Below, in pieces: positions 36,761-49,600 of a stretch of DNA of 64,000 nt. Each line of letters begins with the position of its first letter. Within the stretch, counting starts at the first letter, position 1. The notes under the pieces are model-generated. The model was given only the letters and a program-made list of their open reading frames with translations. It was not told the DNA's origin and did no database searches. The stretch comes from Gorsachius magnificus (taxonomy: Eukaryota > Chordata > Aves > Pelecaniformes > Ardeidae), in the NCBI GenBank assembly GCA_034008185.1, contig CM067082.1, positions 11,082,984 through 11,146,983 on the forward strand, given 5' to 3'. A program made the position numbers and the translations under genes.

Positions 36761-38519
36761 AAGTAGCAGCTAGGTACCTGGGCAGCTTCTGTACATATGG
36801 TGAAGCCTGAATTAACGTGGCTTAGGAAGCAATGAGTTAGAGATGAAAGTGCCAAATTTCCTAAGTTACTGGTCACTGAAATTACATATAAAGCACAAGG
36901 GAGTCTGGATGTCAACACAGTATAAGGACACTATAAAGATTCCATCCTGAGAACTTTTATGATGTCTAATTTCTTAAAGGGAAAATAGAAGTAGTGAGTC
37001 ATTTGCAGTATTTTTTCCAGATAAGCATGAAATGCATCCAACAAATAGTAGCATAGCCAGGTGCTACATCCTATGTTATATCAGTCAAGTCCACAGCCAG
37101 CTACTTGTGGGTGGGGGAAATGTGTCCAAAAACTCCACGTGAGAGATTGGAGGGACATATAAAATCTTGAGATACACTACTCTCTATATTAAAAATAAGT
37201 CTGTGATGCAGCATGATTCACCTCTTAGGTGTATGGCCAGATCATTTCCGTTCAGCATCATTATCACACCCAGCATCTGCCAAGCTCATTTCCGAGTGAT
37301 CTGAACTCCAAATGTGTAACTCACTGTAAATTCAGTTAAAAGAAAACTTTTAATTTTTTATTGTTTTGCAAGACTCCAAGGTATACATTTGCATTTTGCA
37401 CCCAAAATATCCTGCTTCCAAGAGAACTGGGTAAGAATGCTTAATCTGTGAGGTCTCCCTCCACAGCATTCCCTGGTTTTGCCTAATAACTGTGAGGAAC
37501 AGACAGAGGGATTCCTGACAAAGGATTTTAGATATGTCAGCAAAAGTAAGGCTGGAACAAGTCAGCTCTGCTGGAAAAAAACTTTCCTGGGCTTGCAGCT
37601 TTGCTATTCAGACCTCATGATCCCTAGATAGCCCAGCTGATTCCACCAAATGCCAAGTATAGTTGTCATTGTTCAAGTCTATTTCCAGAGGACGCTACGC
37701 CAGGCATTAAAACACAGAATGTGTATTTATCGTGTTACACACTGTTGGATGAAAGCCCACATCTGTTCCTCAAGCTGACTAGACAAAAATGGGGCAGAGT
37801 GAAGGAAATAAAAATCACCAATACAGATCGCCCATGTGCAAAGCAAAAACCCAGAAAACTTCTGACCTTTAACTAGAGCATTTATAGCTCCTCTCGTTTG
37901 TGCCTCCATTAGAGCACAAGTTCATAAGCGGCCCCACTGAGCGCTGGCTGTTTCTAAGAAACAAGAAACTTCTCGGAAGGGAAGAAGGTTGATGCAAATT
38001 GGAGGCCAGAGATCAAAAGACATTTTCAAGGCAAGTGTTTTGTAATCACCGTAGCTCCCCATGCTTAGCTCAAATTGTACTGCACACAGAGAAAACTGAG
38101 AGGATGAACGTTTCTCAGCCAGATTGTTTGCTTAGGAGGACACTTTTGTCCGCTGATGATCACAGATGGGACCTCTGGCAGGGATCCTCGTCTCTTTTTC
38201 CTGACTATAGGAGACTCCTAGAGCCTACTCTGCATCCATCTCAAAATGCTTCATCAAGGGAAACATAATGCATTATTTCCCACCTGGAGTGGGGGAAACC
38301 AAAGCATGAGAAGTTATGTGCTTTTTTCATCATTACATAAAAGTACAGCCTCATATCTGCTGTTGTAACCCTGTCTACTTGTTCTAAGGCAATAGAGCTG
38401 CTTTTAGCTTGAACAGAGCTTTGTGCTCCCTTCTTCTCATACAAAACATGGCAGAGGTTCTCCATGCAGGCTTCACTTTATTCTTGATTTGTGATCCTTT
38501 TTACATATCTCCAATACAT
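36761..38519. other. unique non-coding spacer between two CR1 copies
   Basis: No gene, RNA or repeat is recognised. Short frames on both strands (for example 37999-38268 plus) lack known domains. Confidence 0.5.
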
Positions 38520-39930
38520 GCACGCTCACTTCCTGAGGGAATTGGCTGATGTAGTCGCCAAGCCACTCTCCATGATATTTGAAAAATCGTGGCAGTCAGG
38601 TGAAGTCCCCAGTGACTGGAAAAAGGGAAACATTGTGCCCATTTTCAAAAAGGGTAGAAAGGAAGACCCTGGGAACTACCGACCTGTCAGCCTCACCTCT
38701 GTGCCTGGGAAGATCATGGAACAGATCCTCCTAGAAGCTATGCTAAGGCACATGGAAGCCAGGGAGATAATTCGAGATAGCCAGCATGGCTTCACCAAGG
38801 GCAAGTCCTGCCTGAGGAACCTAGTAACTTTCTATGATGGTGTGACAACAACAGTGGACAAAGGAAAACCAATGGATGTCATCTATCTGGACTTCTGCAA
38901 AGCCTTTGACACGGTCCCCCACAACATCCTTCTCTCTAAATTGGAGAGCTATGGATTTGATGGGTGGACTGTTTGGTGGATAAGGAACTGGCTGGATGGT
39001 CGCATCCAGAGGGTAGTGATCAATGGCTCGAAGTCTGGATGGAGACCAGTGACGAGTGGTGTCCGTACTGGGACCGGCGCTGTTTAATATATTCATCGAT
39101 GACTTAGACAGCGGGATCGAGTGCACCCTCAGCAAGTTTGCAGATGACACCAAACTGAGTGGTGCGGTTGACACACCGGAAGGAAGGGATGTCATCCAGA
39201 GAGACCTGGACAAGCTGGAGAAGTGGGCCTGTGTGAACCTCATGAGGTTCAACAAGGCCAAGTGCAAGGTCCTGCACCTGGGTCGGGGTAACCCCCAGTA
39301 TCAATACAGGCTGGGGGAAGAAAGGATCGAGAGCAGCCCTGCCGAGAGGGACTTGGGCGTGCTGGTGGATGAAAAGCTGGACATGAGCCGGCAATGTGCG
39401 CTGGCGGCCCAGAAGGCGAACCGTACCCTGGGCTACATGAGGAGAAGCGTGGCCAGCAGGTCGAGGGAGGGGATTCTGCCCCTCTACTCTGCTCTGGTGA
39501 GACCTCACCTGGAATACTGCGTCCAGCTCTGGAGCCCTTAGCACAAGAAAGACATGGAACTGTTGGAGCGGGTCCAGAGGAGGGCCACAAAAATGATCCG
39601 AGGGCTGGAGCACCTCTCTTATGAGGCCAGGCTGAGAGAGTTGGGCTTGTTCAGCCTGGAGAAGAGAAGGCTGCAGGGAGACCTGATTGCGGCCTTTCAG
39701 TACCTAAAGGGGGCCTATAGGAAAGATGGGGAAAATCTTTTTAGTAGGGCCAGCTGTGACAGGACAAGGGGTAATGGTTTTAAACTGAAGCAGGGAAGGT
39801 TTAGACTGGATATAAGGAAGAAATTCTTTACAATGAGGATGGAACAGGTTGCCCAGAGAGGTGGTGGAGGCCCCATCCCTGGGAACATTCAAGGCCAGGT
39901 TGGATGGGGCTCTGAGCAACCTTATCTAGC
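38520..39930 (+). pseudogene. CR1 ORF2 reverse-transcriptase pseudogene
   Basis: Up to about 39060 the frame encodes [44 protein letters not shown] and catalytic motif [15 protein letters not shown], whose aspartate is intact. A deletion of about 11 bp near 39058-39062 removes the PQGS motif and shifts the frame. Coding then continues in another frame from 39056 with [20 protein letters not shown] and the catalytic FADD motif intact. A TAG at 39539-39541 stops this frame. The same frame reopens after it with [20 protein letters not shown] and runs until an 11-bp deletion near 39840 shifts it again. With two frameshifts, one stop and 5' truncation it cannot encode a working enzyme. Confidence 0.93.
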
Positions 39931-40016
39931 TAGCAGTGTCCCTGCTCATTGCAGGGGGGTTGGACTAGATGACCTCTAGGGGTCCCTTCCAACCCAAACC
40001 ATTCTATGAATCTATG
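38520..40016 (+). mobile_element. CR1 LINE, 1.5 kb, 5'-truncated
   Basis: This is the longest uninterrupted CR1 in the window. It starts about TGCACGCTCACTTCCTGAGG (the family's [12 protein letters not shown] region), covers most of the reverse transcriptase, the ORF2 C-terminal region and the 3' UTR, and ends in ATTCTATGAATCTATG. The first part of ORF2, including the endonuclease domain, and all of ORF1 are missing. Over the last 440 bp it is nearly collinear with the copy at 36317-36760. It lacks 11 bp, TGAAACACTGG, that the other copy has near 36569, and TGG repeats flank the missing segment. Low decay marks it as one of the younger CR1 insertions here. Confidence 0.96.
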
Positions 40017-40754
40017 TGTACTCAAGACCATTTGGGTTTCCATTTTATGAATAATACTGAAGGCAATAGCAGAAAAAAAAAAACCGAGCTCAGGTAAGTA
40101 TTTGAATACCATTTTTGTTCGCAAAATACTTTTTTTTCCTGAAAACAACATTTTTCTCCACAAAAGCCCATCACTGAAAACTGTAGTGAAAATATATTTT
40201 TAAAAGCAATAAAGGTCACTGTGAGTTTTAAATATTGTTATTTAAGTAATAAAAAAAAAACCAACACATTTTAAAAATAAGGTAACATGATCTAAATTTT
40301 CTGGTTTTCAAAACCAGGTAAGTTTCAGTAAAAAGAAAATAACTGCTTCTTAATATAATATTTTCTTTTATGTTGAAAATACAAAGATTTAGAAGAAAGA
40401 ATAAAAAAAATACCATCTTTCTGAACCCTTCAAAAGATGACAAGGTAGTCTTGTAATGTAAATGCATCTAAGTAACTACTCAGATGAAAATGCTGTCATG
40501 GTACTGGCACTTCATCCCGTAAGTTTTCACTGCCTCTGTTTCCCCATGCAATGCTCATATTTTCCTCTGCTCTGCCACCCACCTTCACTGGACACTGAAA
40601 AACTCCTCCCCATAAATGAAGGTCACAGGTTTGGTCATCCTGGGCTTGTCCAGTGAAAATGGGCAGCACTTTTACTGATAGCCAATTACTTAATAATGGA
40701 TATTTTTCTGACAATTTAAAAAGCTGATCATTAATGTTTGTATTTTTCTAAGAA

Positions 40755-40980
40755 GTGATGAAAAATTATACCCATTTTCTAAGCAGGAAAACCAAGGCAA
40801 AGGTGTTTAGTGTTCAGTTCCTGCTTCTTTCAGCAGGAGATAGATAGAAAATAGCATATCACAGAAGGCTGGGCCTAAGCATCTTGTGCAAAATCTCACA
40901 GGAAACCTGTGGTGAAACCACCCTTGAACTCAGGTCTTTCAAGTCCCTATCTAGCAACCATCACCTGAAAAACTGAATAC
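40755..40980 (+). mobile_element. MIR-like SINE relic, possibly interrupted
   Basis: CCCATTTTCTAAGCAGGAAA ACCAAGGCAAAGG at 40772-40804 resembles the 'ccCATTTTacagatgggGAAActgAGGCA' core. Further on, AAAATCTCACAGGAAACCTG, TTGAACTCAGGTCTTTCAAG and TCCCTATCTAGCAACCATCA at 40889-40964 resemble the following 'ggTCACACAGgaagtctgtgg...TTGAACcCAGGTCTcccaaGTCCcagTCTAGCa' part. About 85 bp of unrelated sequence separates the two halves, so this may be an interrupted SINE or two pieces. Confidence 0.6.
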
Positions 40981-43093
40981 AAAGTCTATCCAGTCTTGGG
41001 ATAGGCAGCTGAAACACAAAAAATAAATTTGAATGCTTGCAAAACACTTCAGACATTGAGAATTACTGGTTTTTTGGTTACATTTCTGAGGATTTCTTTC
41101 CTTCTCAGCCAATGACTAAACTGAATCACAACCATAGCAGCCTCTCTCTTCCTTACCTTACATGTTCACACAGAAAAAAAAAGTTCAGCTCAGGAAATTT
41201 GAAACTTCTGACCATTATTGCAACTCTGGTTTGTTACTGCAGGACTGTTCAGACCCGGCATTGCCAAGGCTCTCCGGAGGTGGATGACGAAATGATGATC
41301 TCTTGTTATGGGTTCTAAACCAGTTACAGTTCCCAGGAGGAATAAGGAATAAAGTGAGAATAATGTCAGGATTAAAAATAATAATTTCACATGTGATATA
41401 TCAAGACTTTTCAAAAACACAGTACTAACTCAAGGAATAATGTTGAAGTAAAAAACATGGAGGAATCTGTGTGAAGCATGTTACTGAAAGACAAACAATA
41501 CTCATTACAATTTAAAAAAAAAAGCTGAAACATAGTGAATTAATGATGCTTGATTTTCTGAAAGTAATTCAGATCAGTGCATGTATCTATGCAAGGAACC
41601 ACCTCTGTGTTAAGACTGAGGATGGCCCATGACTGGAGCCAGAGATGTCAAAGCAGAACTCCAGAAAACTGCAGAGACAGCAAGTTATGAGTTGCTTGCA
41701 TTTACATTTTGATGTAATAAAAGGGGAATACCAAACTGAGTGTAGAAGTTGCTGATTTAGTAGAACAAGAAGACACCTTTGCTCATGAGTTATTCTGCTC
41801 AATATAATGACTAACTTTATGAAGGGGGCCCCCAAAAGCCTATTGAATCCAACAGAGAGGATCCAGCTGATTTCACTGATCATGGATAAGCAATAAAACT
41901 GAATTTGTATAAAACTCACACCTTCCAGTGACACATGTAAGTGACCCTCAGGGGAAAGCAAAAGGGAAAATACCTGTTACAGCCACAACACTGCTGACTA
42001 GAGATGGTAAGAAAATGAATCATCGGTGGTGTCCCTGTGCTATCACTCTCTGGAAATGTGCAGTGAAAATGAAAAAAATAAAACAATGACAGCATGCAGA
42101 AATGCAGATAACAGTCAGTCTCCCACCTGCAGAACGGGGTGAGGCAGTAGAAGGGGTGTGGAAGGCAGTTTCAAAGAAAATAAAACATACCAGTATTTTC
42201 TCAGGAGAGCTCACATTTTCACCAAAGAAGTAAAAACTGAAATATTCTGACCGAGAGTGTTATTGTTTCTTGTGGAACCTGAAATGTTTCCCCTAATAAT
42301 TTAACCCTCCTGGCCAATGGCCTGTGTTCTAATGAACCATGATCTTCTTGTTAAAGAGTGGAAAGGATGCAATGGAAACAGTCTTTGTGACTAAGTATGC
42401 AAGAAGGTCCATCATGGGACACATAATATGCCTAAAGAGCACATATAAAAGAACAAAGAGGTGAAGAAACGTGAAGAATGTCAACCAATTAACCCAAAAG
42501 AATTGTTTCAGTCTGACTGTAATATTTTGGTGTCAGTGATCTGATTGTTTTTATAACTAAGGAAGTCCAGCATTTCCAACAAAAATACACTATAAGAGGA
42601 AAAAACATTTTTTGCCAAAAAAGAAATTTCTTCATTTAAAAACTGCTTCAGCACTTTTTCTAGCATGAGAACATCAAGTTAGCCTACTGCTGATTTACTT
42701 TTCCTTTTAATTTGGCAGGATAAGATCAGAATCCTTCCTTCTTTCACAGTTAGGGGTTCCAGTTTTTACTTCTGCATTTTAAGGTGGTATGATCTGCCAG
42801 CCAGATTTTGAGGCTCTGTAATTGTGTCTCCAGTTATTATAAACATGCTGCAGCAAGTGCCACTTAAGGAACATGGAATGTTCCTTGTCCCAGTTGAGTA
42901 TGAGGCAGCGATGTTCCCACTCCATTGCTGAGAAGGGTTAAGAAACCTGACAGCAGGGGTAGAGAAGGAGGGACAACATCAGGGGCTTGGATCTAGTTAT
43001 ACATGACTATTTGTGAAAGAAGATTAAAATCAGTGGACGGATAATATCTCTGTGTTTGCATCTTGCTGAAAAGGCAGCCTTTTCCTCTCCCTT

Positions 43094-43300
43094 TACGTCA
43101 TTTGCAGTGTCATGACTGCGAACGTAACCACATGAAGAGAATGAAAACTTTGGGCTTTGATGGTCTACACTCCGCTTTCCCCAGCATTGCATAGGAAAGT
43201 ATGTGGGCCGTCGGCCGAGTGAAGCAGTCACACGAGTAACGTTGTGCCCTGACGTGTTACCTGCTGGAGAAGATAGTGGTACTGTGCTGCTTGTACGTCA
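43094..43300. promoter_or_regulatory. candidate CpG/CRE-like cluster
   Basis: Two TACGTCA sites (43094-43100 and 43294-43300) and a TGACGTG site (43250-43256) lie within 210 bp. Each resembles a CREB/ATF half- or near-site. About 11 CpG dinucleotides fall in the same stretch, far more than the surroundings, together with a perfect 11-nt palindrome GGCCG-T-CGGCC (43206-43216). No transcript start or TATA box is evident. The regulatory role is inference. Confidence 0.3.
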
Positions 43301-43970
43301 TGGCAGAATCAGACCCACAGCCCTGCTGGAAGGACTGCACAGTCCCTCCTTTCCCTCTGCACACATCTTCAGACACTGTTTCTCAGGTGCACATATGACT
43401 TAAAGTGTAAAAGAGTGATGGTATTAGTAACCCACCATCTCTGTTGGTCAACAGCCATTGAACATATAGTCTGGTTATTTCCTTTAAGATATGTAAGGTG
43501 GCCTGAAAGATCATTTTACGTTAGCATTCAAAAGCTTTGTATAGTCCAGCTTGGAGGGATATAGTTAACATGCACTTTCAATTACCTCTCAGAATTGGTA
43601 ACCTAAAGGAAGAGTGATGTGGAACAGCTACGACTGGGAATGGCTCTTACGGAGTTCATAGCTGTGCAGATGCTGAAGTACTGACACACCAGTCACTCAT
43701 TAAATGCAGCGATGTACAGCATCAGGTTTCATGTCAGATGTGTGCGCTGAGAAAAGAGAGACCCCACAGTTCATACAGACTATGAGCACCGATGGAAGCT
43801 GAATGACTTCTTGATTCAAAAAAGATTAGTAGCATAGGTCTTTTTAACTAAATGTTTCATTGGTCACAAAACCCCCCAAGTCTCTGTGTATAGCTAGTCC
43901 CAAGTTACCAAAGCTTCCTGTTAATCATCTCGCTGCCATCTACTAGTTACTTACCACCTTCTCAGATCTC

Positions 43971-44220
43971 AGAATCATAGAATCATAGAATTGTTTAGGT
44001 TGGAAAAGACCTTTAAGATCATCAAGTCCAACTGTTAACCTAACTCTGCCATCCCACCACTAAACCATGTCCCTAAGCACCTCGTCTGCCTGTCTTTTAA
44101 ATACCTCCAGGGATGGGGACTCCACCACTTCCCTGGGCAGCCCATTCCAGTGCTTGACAACTTTTGGTGAAGAAATTTTTCCTAATGTCCAACCTAAACC
44201 CACCCTGGCACAACCTGAGC
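43971..44220 (-). mobile_element. CR1 LINE, 3' end, antisense
   Basis: It begins with the reverse complement of the CR1 tail, AGAATCATAGAATCATAGAA, then GGTTGGAAAAGACCTTTAAG, the UTR block ending ACCATGTCCCTAAGCACC, and the ORF2 end read backwards (GGGGACTCCACCACTTCCCT, GGGCAGCCCATTCCAGTGCT). It stops at AACCTGAGC. The UTR is of the same type as the copies at 53150 and 63882, which end in GGACATGGTTTAGTGGTGG, and is a different subfamily from that at 36-40 kb. Confidence 0.95.
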
Positions 44221-45248
44221 CAGAAGTTTGTAGGAGAGTGATTGCTTCATACGTCCTAATACACCAGTAAGTATCAAGGGACCATAATTCTTAACGTAAG
44301 ATAAGTCTAGGTGCGATATAATTCTCAGATTAGGATAAATGTACCCTTTGCAGCTTATTTCTCTGGGCTTAATAATGTTCAAATATTAAGCAGCTTTTCC
44401 CTTCGGACCAGACTTATTACTCAAAATATCACATTGAAGGTTTTCACTTCCTAGTCCTTTTAATTTTCACTTTCAGTCCACGAGAATTCATGGACACATC
44501 ATGAGGAAATTCAGATACTCTGAGCTTTGTCTCCAGCCAGCTGGAGATGTGCAGTAGCCCTGCAATGTTCAATTCGGTTGGATTTTTACCAATGGCTTCC
44601 ACGAATCTTAAATTCAAACAAACTTTCAAGACACATCTAAATAGCTAGATGCTTATCTGACCTGTATCTAACCTCCCAACCTTTTGTGGCTGACACCACC
44701 ACTTAATATCATATGTGCATATGTACGCACACTACAGATAGATGCATACAAACTGCCAGAACATCATTTGCTTTTGCTTTTTTCCCCCTTTGAGTTCCTT
44801 TTACTCTTCATGGCAAAGTTTCTTCCTCTGCATCATCAATTTCTGGAGCTGCCTGCCCTCCATGGATGACAGGTCGAGGAGTATAATCTGTCTGGTTATA
44901 TGCCAGGAAGAAAAAAAAATCTAATTTTAGTAAACAAGTGTTGATGCAAAAGGTCACCAAAGTCTGTCAGCCCTTACGTGGGAATTGGGAATGAAACGTT
45001 GAAAAGTGGGGATGTTGCCAAGAACATGACTCTAATAGCTTAACATACTGTCAGTGACAGGTGGGAGGAGCGAAGGCAAGAGGACAGGATCCTTGAAGGA
45101 CAGGATAGATCCTGCCCTTGCTGATCTGGAGGAAAAGATAACAAAGACATACAATATACATGGATACTTTGCAGGAGAGGTAGTAAAAAGCAAAAGCATA
45201 AGATCAGTTTCAGTGATCTCAATTAATAAAAGCTGCTGGCCAGGTTTT

Positions 45249-45273
45249 CTTTTTTCTTTTTTTTTTTTTCTTT
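45249..45273. repeat. T-rich low-complexity run
   Basis: T-runs broken by single C, simple sequence. Confidence 0.85.
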
Positions 45274-45707
45274 CAAAAGTAAAATTTTTATAAAGATGTA
45301 GTCTTCTGAAAAAGCTCTCTATCCTAAAAATTTCCTGCATTTAAGAGGTCGGCTAAGGGAATGAAAAATGGAACCATTTCAAATCCCGCGGCATGAAAAC
45401 AACTCCAAACTTTTTTTTAAAAAAAGTGCTCCTTAAAAAAACCCATTGGCTTTTATAGCATTTTCCTTCTCAAAGACACACTTTAATGAATTTGACCTCA
45501 CCCACTCCCAGTGGGAGGCAAGCAAGACCAATGCCAGTTAAGTATGTTCTTTTCTTAAATGAGAGATCAACCTGCTCCTTAAGATCATACAAACAGAGCT
45601 CAGCTACGCTGGTTAAGTCTATACTAGTAAATTAATGTCCCCAGCACTGGTCTAACAATGTAAGTGTATAGGCAGTCATGTTCCTGTGCCTGGGAACATT
45701 TCCTGGC

Positions 45708-45731
45708 ACTGGTTCATTTACTGGTTCATTT
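45708..45731. repeat. 12-bp perfect tandem duplication
   Basis: ACTGGTTCATTT occurs twice head to tail, at 45708-45719 and 45720-45731. Confidence 0.9.
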
Positions 45732-46439
45732 AGAAAGGCTCCGTGTCCTTCCTTGAATGAAAGCACAAGCCACTGCCTAGCCCACAGCCCCTCACACCCT
45801 CCAGGTGAAGCGCGCACGTCAGTATTTCAGATATCCATCTGCTGATAACAGGATTGATGTTTTTTAGCTACTTTTGGGGGACCCCTTAGTAATGATCCAG
45901 GGATTACTGTTTGAAAAGCACCCCATGACCCACCACAGCCTGGAGCCCCGCACTCAGTGTGCCCGGATTATTTCTCTCCCAGATTCCTGCAGAGATCCAG
46001 TCGATGTCATCCTCTGAGCTGCTGTGGAGGCTGAGATACAGTTTATATGTAGTCTACTCTGAGACTTATACCATGAGGGATTTTATATAGCTAAGCAAAA
46101 TGGATTAAGTTTGTCCAAAATACAGGGTGAGGAAACTCAAAGGGAGTGAGGATGAGGGAACAAGCAGGAAGAGGAGAAAATCCTAAACATGTTTCTGATA
46201 AGAAATATCAGGTGAAATTTATTTTAAATAATAGACCTGACAGCAACCAGGATCTATTGCCCTGTGTCTACTGGAGTCAGAGACACCACCTGAGACTTCA
46301 GTGTTTAACATAATTTGTTTCCTGATTTCTTCCCTTATCACAGCCATTAAATTGCTTACCATGCTCTAGGAGGGCCAGTACAAGCACTGTTTTAATAGAA
46401 AGCTATTTGGTGTCTTCCTCCCTTCTCTCCTTTTTTTTG

Positions 46440-46680
46440 CACATGCACACATTTGCTATATATAAAACCATCTTGGTTAAACTGATAGAGCCAAGGTCAT
46501 AATTTCTCGGGAAATGGCAGACTAATGGAAAAAAGGTTATAAATATAATAAAACATGAGTCCCATGACATTTACCAAGGACAATAGTTTCATAACAAACT
46601 ATCAGGCACTTTGAAGCCTTCAATTAGGCCCCCAAAAGACATTCTGCATCATCAGCAAGGAGAGGTGGGTGTGGGAGATG
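46440..46680. other. possible conserved non-coding element
   Basis: This AT-rich stretch is free of repeats. It contains several short motifs used by homeodomain and other developmental factors (CAATTAGG at 46621-46628, CCAAGGTCA near 46491, TATATATAAAACC near 46457). Nothing in one sequence can prove conservation. This is an impression from texture only. Confidence 0.15.
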
Positions 46681-49600
46681 GAGGGGAAACCAAGCAAACT
46701 TTCAAACAGCCAGGGAAAAATATGCCTTGTGCTTTCCAAAGTGGCCTGAGCTACTAATGCTCTCTGACGAGTTGAAGGATTAAAAGTTCAAAAGGGCAGG
46801 TCGCGTGAGGGCACTGAGGTCTTGCGGTGCTGTGACCTAGGAAATACTGACTGGTCAGAGAGTGAACCCATCCACAGCATGTTACCAATTAGTGTTTAAT
46901 GACCAAATGTGGAATGCATTAGTGCTTCTGAGAACTGAATATGTTTTCAAAGGGTCCAAGATGTTCTTTACAAACATTCCTGTGTGGTTTGATTCACACT
47001 GTGTTTGGGGAAATCTTCAAGCTTTGTCCAGACTACAAAGCAGATATGTTGCAAATTCCAGTGGATGTAAGAATGGAACAAACATGGTTTAAATTTCTAA
47101 AGAGACAAAAAGTTTGAGCTCAAGGACCCAGGTAGGGCCTCTAGGAGTTAAAAAGGAGATTCTCCTGTCATTATTCAGTCACTAACATGCTTGGTACTTA
47201 ATTCAAGACTAAAGAGTATGGGAATTCAATGGAGCTCTCTCAGTTTATACCAGCTGAGAATCTAGTCTGTGCTCTGAAGACCTTGCTATTATAAAGGGCT
47301 AATCTTGCAAACACTTCCTACCATACACATTGGTTTTACCTCACATCACAGTTGCAAATTGCACACATCAATAGATTTTAGGGAGCATACAGGGGAAGAA
47401 AGGAAGGCAAATTCACCACACCCCAAAGCCCTGGTTGTGCCTTCCCAAAGGCCAAAGAAGAGGACAAAGAAATTGGGCCAGTGTGCTTTACTTATCCTTA
47501 ATCTTCCATTTTTCCCCCCACTCTGTCCTGACCCTCAATTGCTTTTCCCGCTTTGGTCCTTTTCAAGTCCATACTACTTTCTTATCACACCATTTTTTTC
47601 CTGGCCTTTCTTTTTCAGACTTCTGCCTAATTTTAAAAATTTTATCTTGCTTCTCTCTTCATCTCCTTCTATCTTCTGAGAAACCTGTGTTCCTACTTAC
47701 TTCCCAGATTACCATGCATAAGACTAACTCATCTCTAGATCATTTATCAGTCTAAATTTGGTACCCACTGCATTTTAAATCGTTCTTTCAACTTGCACTC
47801 AGACTGGATGCATATTTCTGGTGAGCTATATTACAGAGATATATCAGAAAGTCTGGTCTTAAATAGTGAAAGACAAAAGGCAAAGGATGAAGCCTCTTGT
47901 TTCTTGGTCCATCTTATTCTATCTTATTTATGTTATCTGAAAGTCGTATGAGGCATTTCCAAACATCTCTGTCTGATAAAGGGAAGATTCGTTAGTGTAT
48001 GTGCTACAGAAAATAAATGAGACTGCCTTCACCACGACATCTTCAAAAATCTCAGTGAGGAGCAGGATAGGGGACTGATGAGCCCATTTTAGCAGTATGC
48101 CACAATGATGCTTGTCTGGGCTGTTCTTAGAAAGGCCAGCTAATTTCTAACTGCCCCAGGAGGTCTCAGGAAAAAGGAGCACAACAATGGCTTAAAGCCA
48201 CAATGTCTTCCTGATGGGTTCAGAAAAAAACACAGTGAAATGTCTCACATCTGTGGAAACAGACAAGCAGTGATGGTGTGCTCTTTCCTCCTCCATTTAA
48301 ACACAAGGTACAACAGGTTAGCTTAAACCACTTCCAGTTGTCAAAAGAAGTAGAAGGAAAACAGTGGAAGGTGAAAAGTTGGGTGGGAAGATGATTATAT
48401 TTATAGAATCATAGAATTTGATGATGATATTACAGTAGAAGATGCATGGAGGTACAGCTCTGTGTTTATATAGTAGAGCATAAACCAACCACAGGCTACA
48501 GTTTGCATCCCCAGTCTAAGCCTTTCTGTCACAGGCCTGTCACAGAATCCATATTCTTAATGTTTAAATAGGGTCTTGTTCAATAAAACCAATCCCTGCA
48601 GGGACTATGATTTTGTACATCTCTATAGCAGGATGCCTGAAAAAAAATTTAAAAATATATTTTCACGGTTTGTTATTTAAGGAGCTTAAGGAATGGTAAA
48701 ACCCGTCCTTTGGATTTATTGGAGTTCTTAGTTGATAGAACATAGTCAGACATGCAGATTGGGATTTTTCTGGCAGTAGAGTACAAGAACACTGAATTTT
48801 TTGTTTTTCTAACTATGTAATGGGTGTTAGCAGTTGAACAGGAACTATAACAGTTTCAAAGTTAGCCAGACTGAACAAAAATCACTTTTCTTCTGAAGTT
48901 ATCATTCTCTTGGTAGCTGTAACATAAATCGTCCATAGATTCTCCACTCAACCACAGATTCCTCCAACCATCATCCCTTTCCAACTAGGTCATTCACAAC
49001 TACATGGATACTTCCCAGAAACACCTCTGAGGCACAGTGATGGAGTGCTACCATTTCGGATGTACAGTTTAAAAGCATACCCTTAAATGTCTACCTCTAC
49101 TCAGTTCTTGAAGGTTGTGTTCTGTTAAGACAACACCTGTTTGTAAAGAAACAGAAAGTAGCAGACAGATCAGAAACTTGGGCTGTATGAATATTCCCTA
49201 TTAATAGGTCCAGCCTACTTCCTTTATTAGAAAAAGGTATCCTGCTAACAGTGGTATGAATTGTGCATTATATTATGCTTTCATGTAATAGGCATAGATA
49301 GCTATGTGTATGTTGCAATACATACGGTACCTCTTGACCCAGAAGGTCACTTTCAGAGATGCACATTACACAGACTTTTGAGGGCATAAAGTAGACGTTG
49401 GAGTAAAAGACTGCCTATGGGTGAGAGCATCATTAGCACACTCTGTTCCTCCATTGTGATCTTCAGTTTTTAGTTCCTGTTGGACTGGAGAGGATGAAAT
49501 GTCAAGGCTGGCTGTTGTAGGATGGGCCAGAACTCAGCCACCCAGGAAGCTATTTTGAAAAGTCACTTTTCCATATTCCTTTCTTATTGCATTGGTCTGT

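Larger units (their letters stand above)
40017..43970. other. unique AT-rich non-coding tract
   Basis: No gene is recognised. 40060-40470 is strongly AT-rich with several A- and T-runs. A MIR-like relic and a CpG/CRE-like cluster are listed separately. The 124-codon minus frame at 41587-41961 has no known domain. Confidence 0.5.

Noticed and set aside
39104..39613. 169-codon minus-strand frame
   Set aside because: It is the antisense shadow of the CR1 reverse-transcriptase coding region.
41587..41961. 124-codon minus-strand frame
   Set aside because: No recognisable domain; hydrophobic runs are unremarkable and the length is compatible with chance.
47305..47755. Two overlapping frames of 124 and 106 codons
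   Set aside because: Rich in F, L, S and P because of a pyrimidine-rich stretch; no domain, no splice context.
48403..48420. ATAGAATCATAGAATTTG, like an antisense CR1 tail
   Set aside because: No CR1 UTR or ORF2 sequence follows, and 18 bp of such simple sequence can occur by chance.
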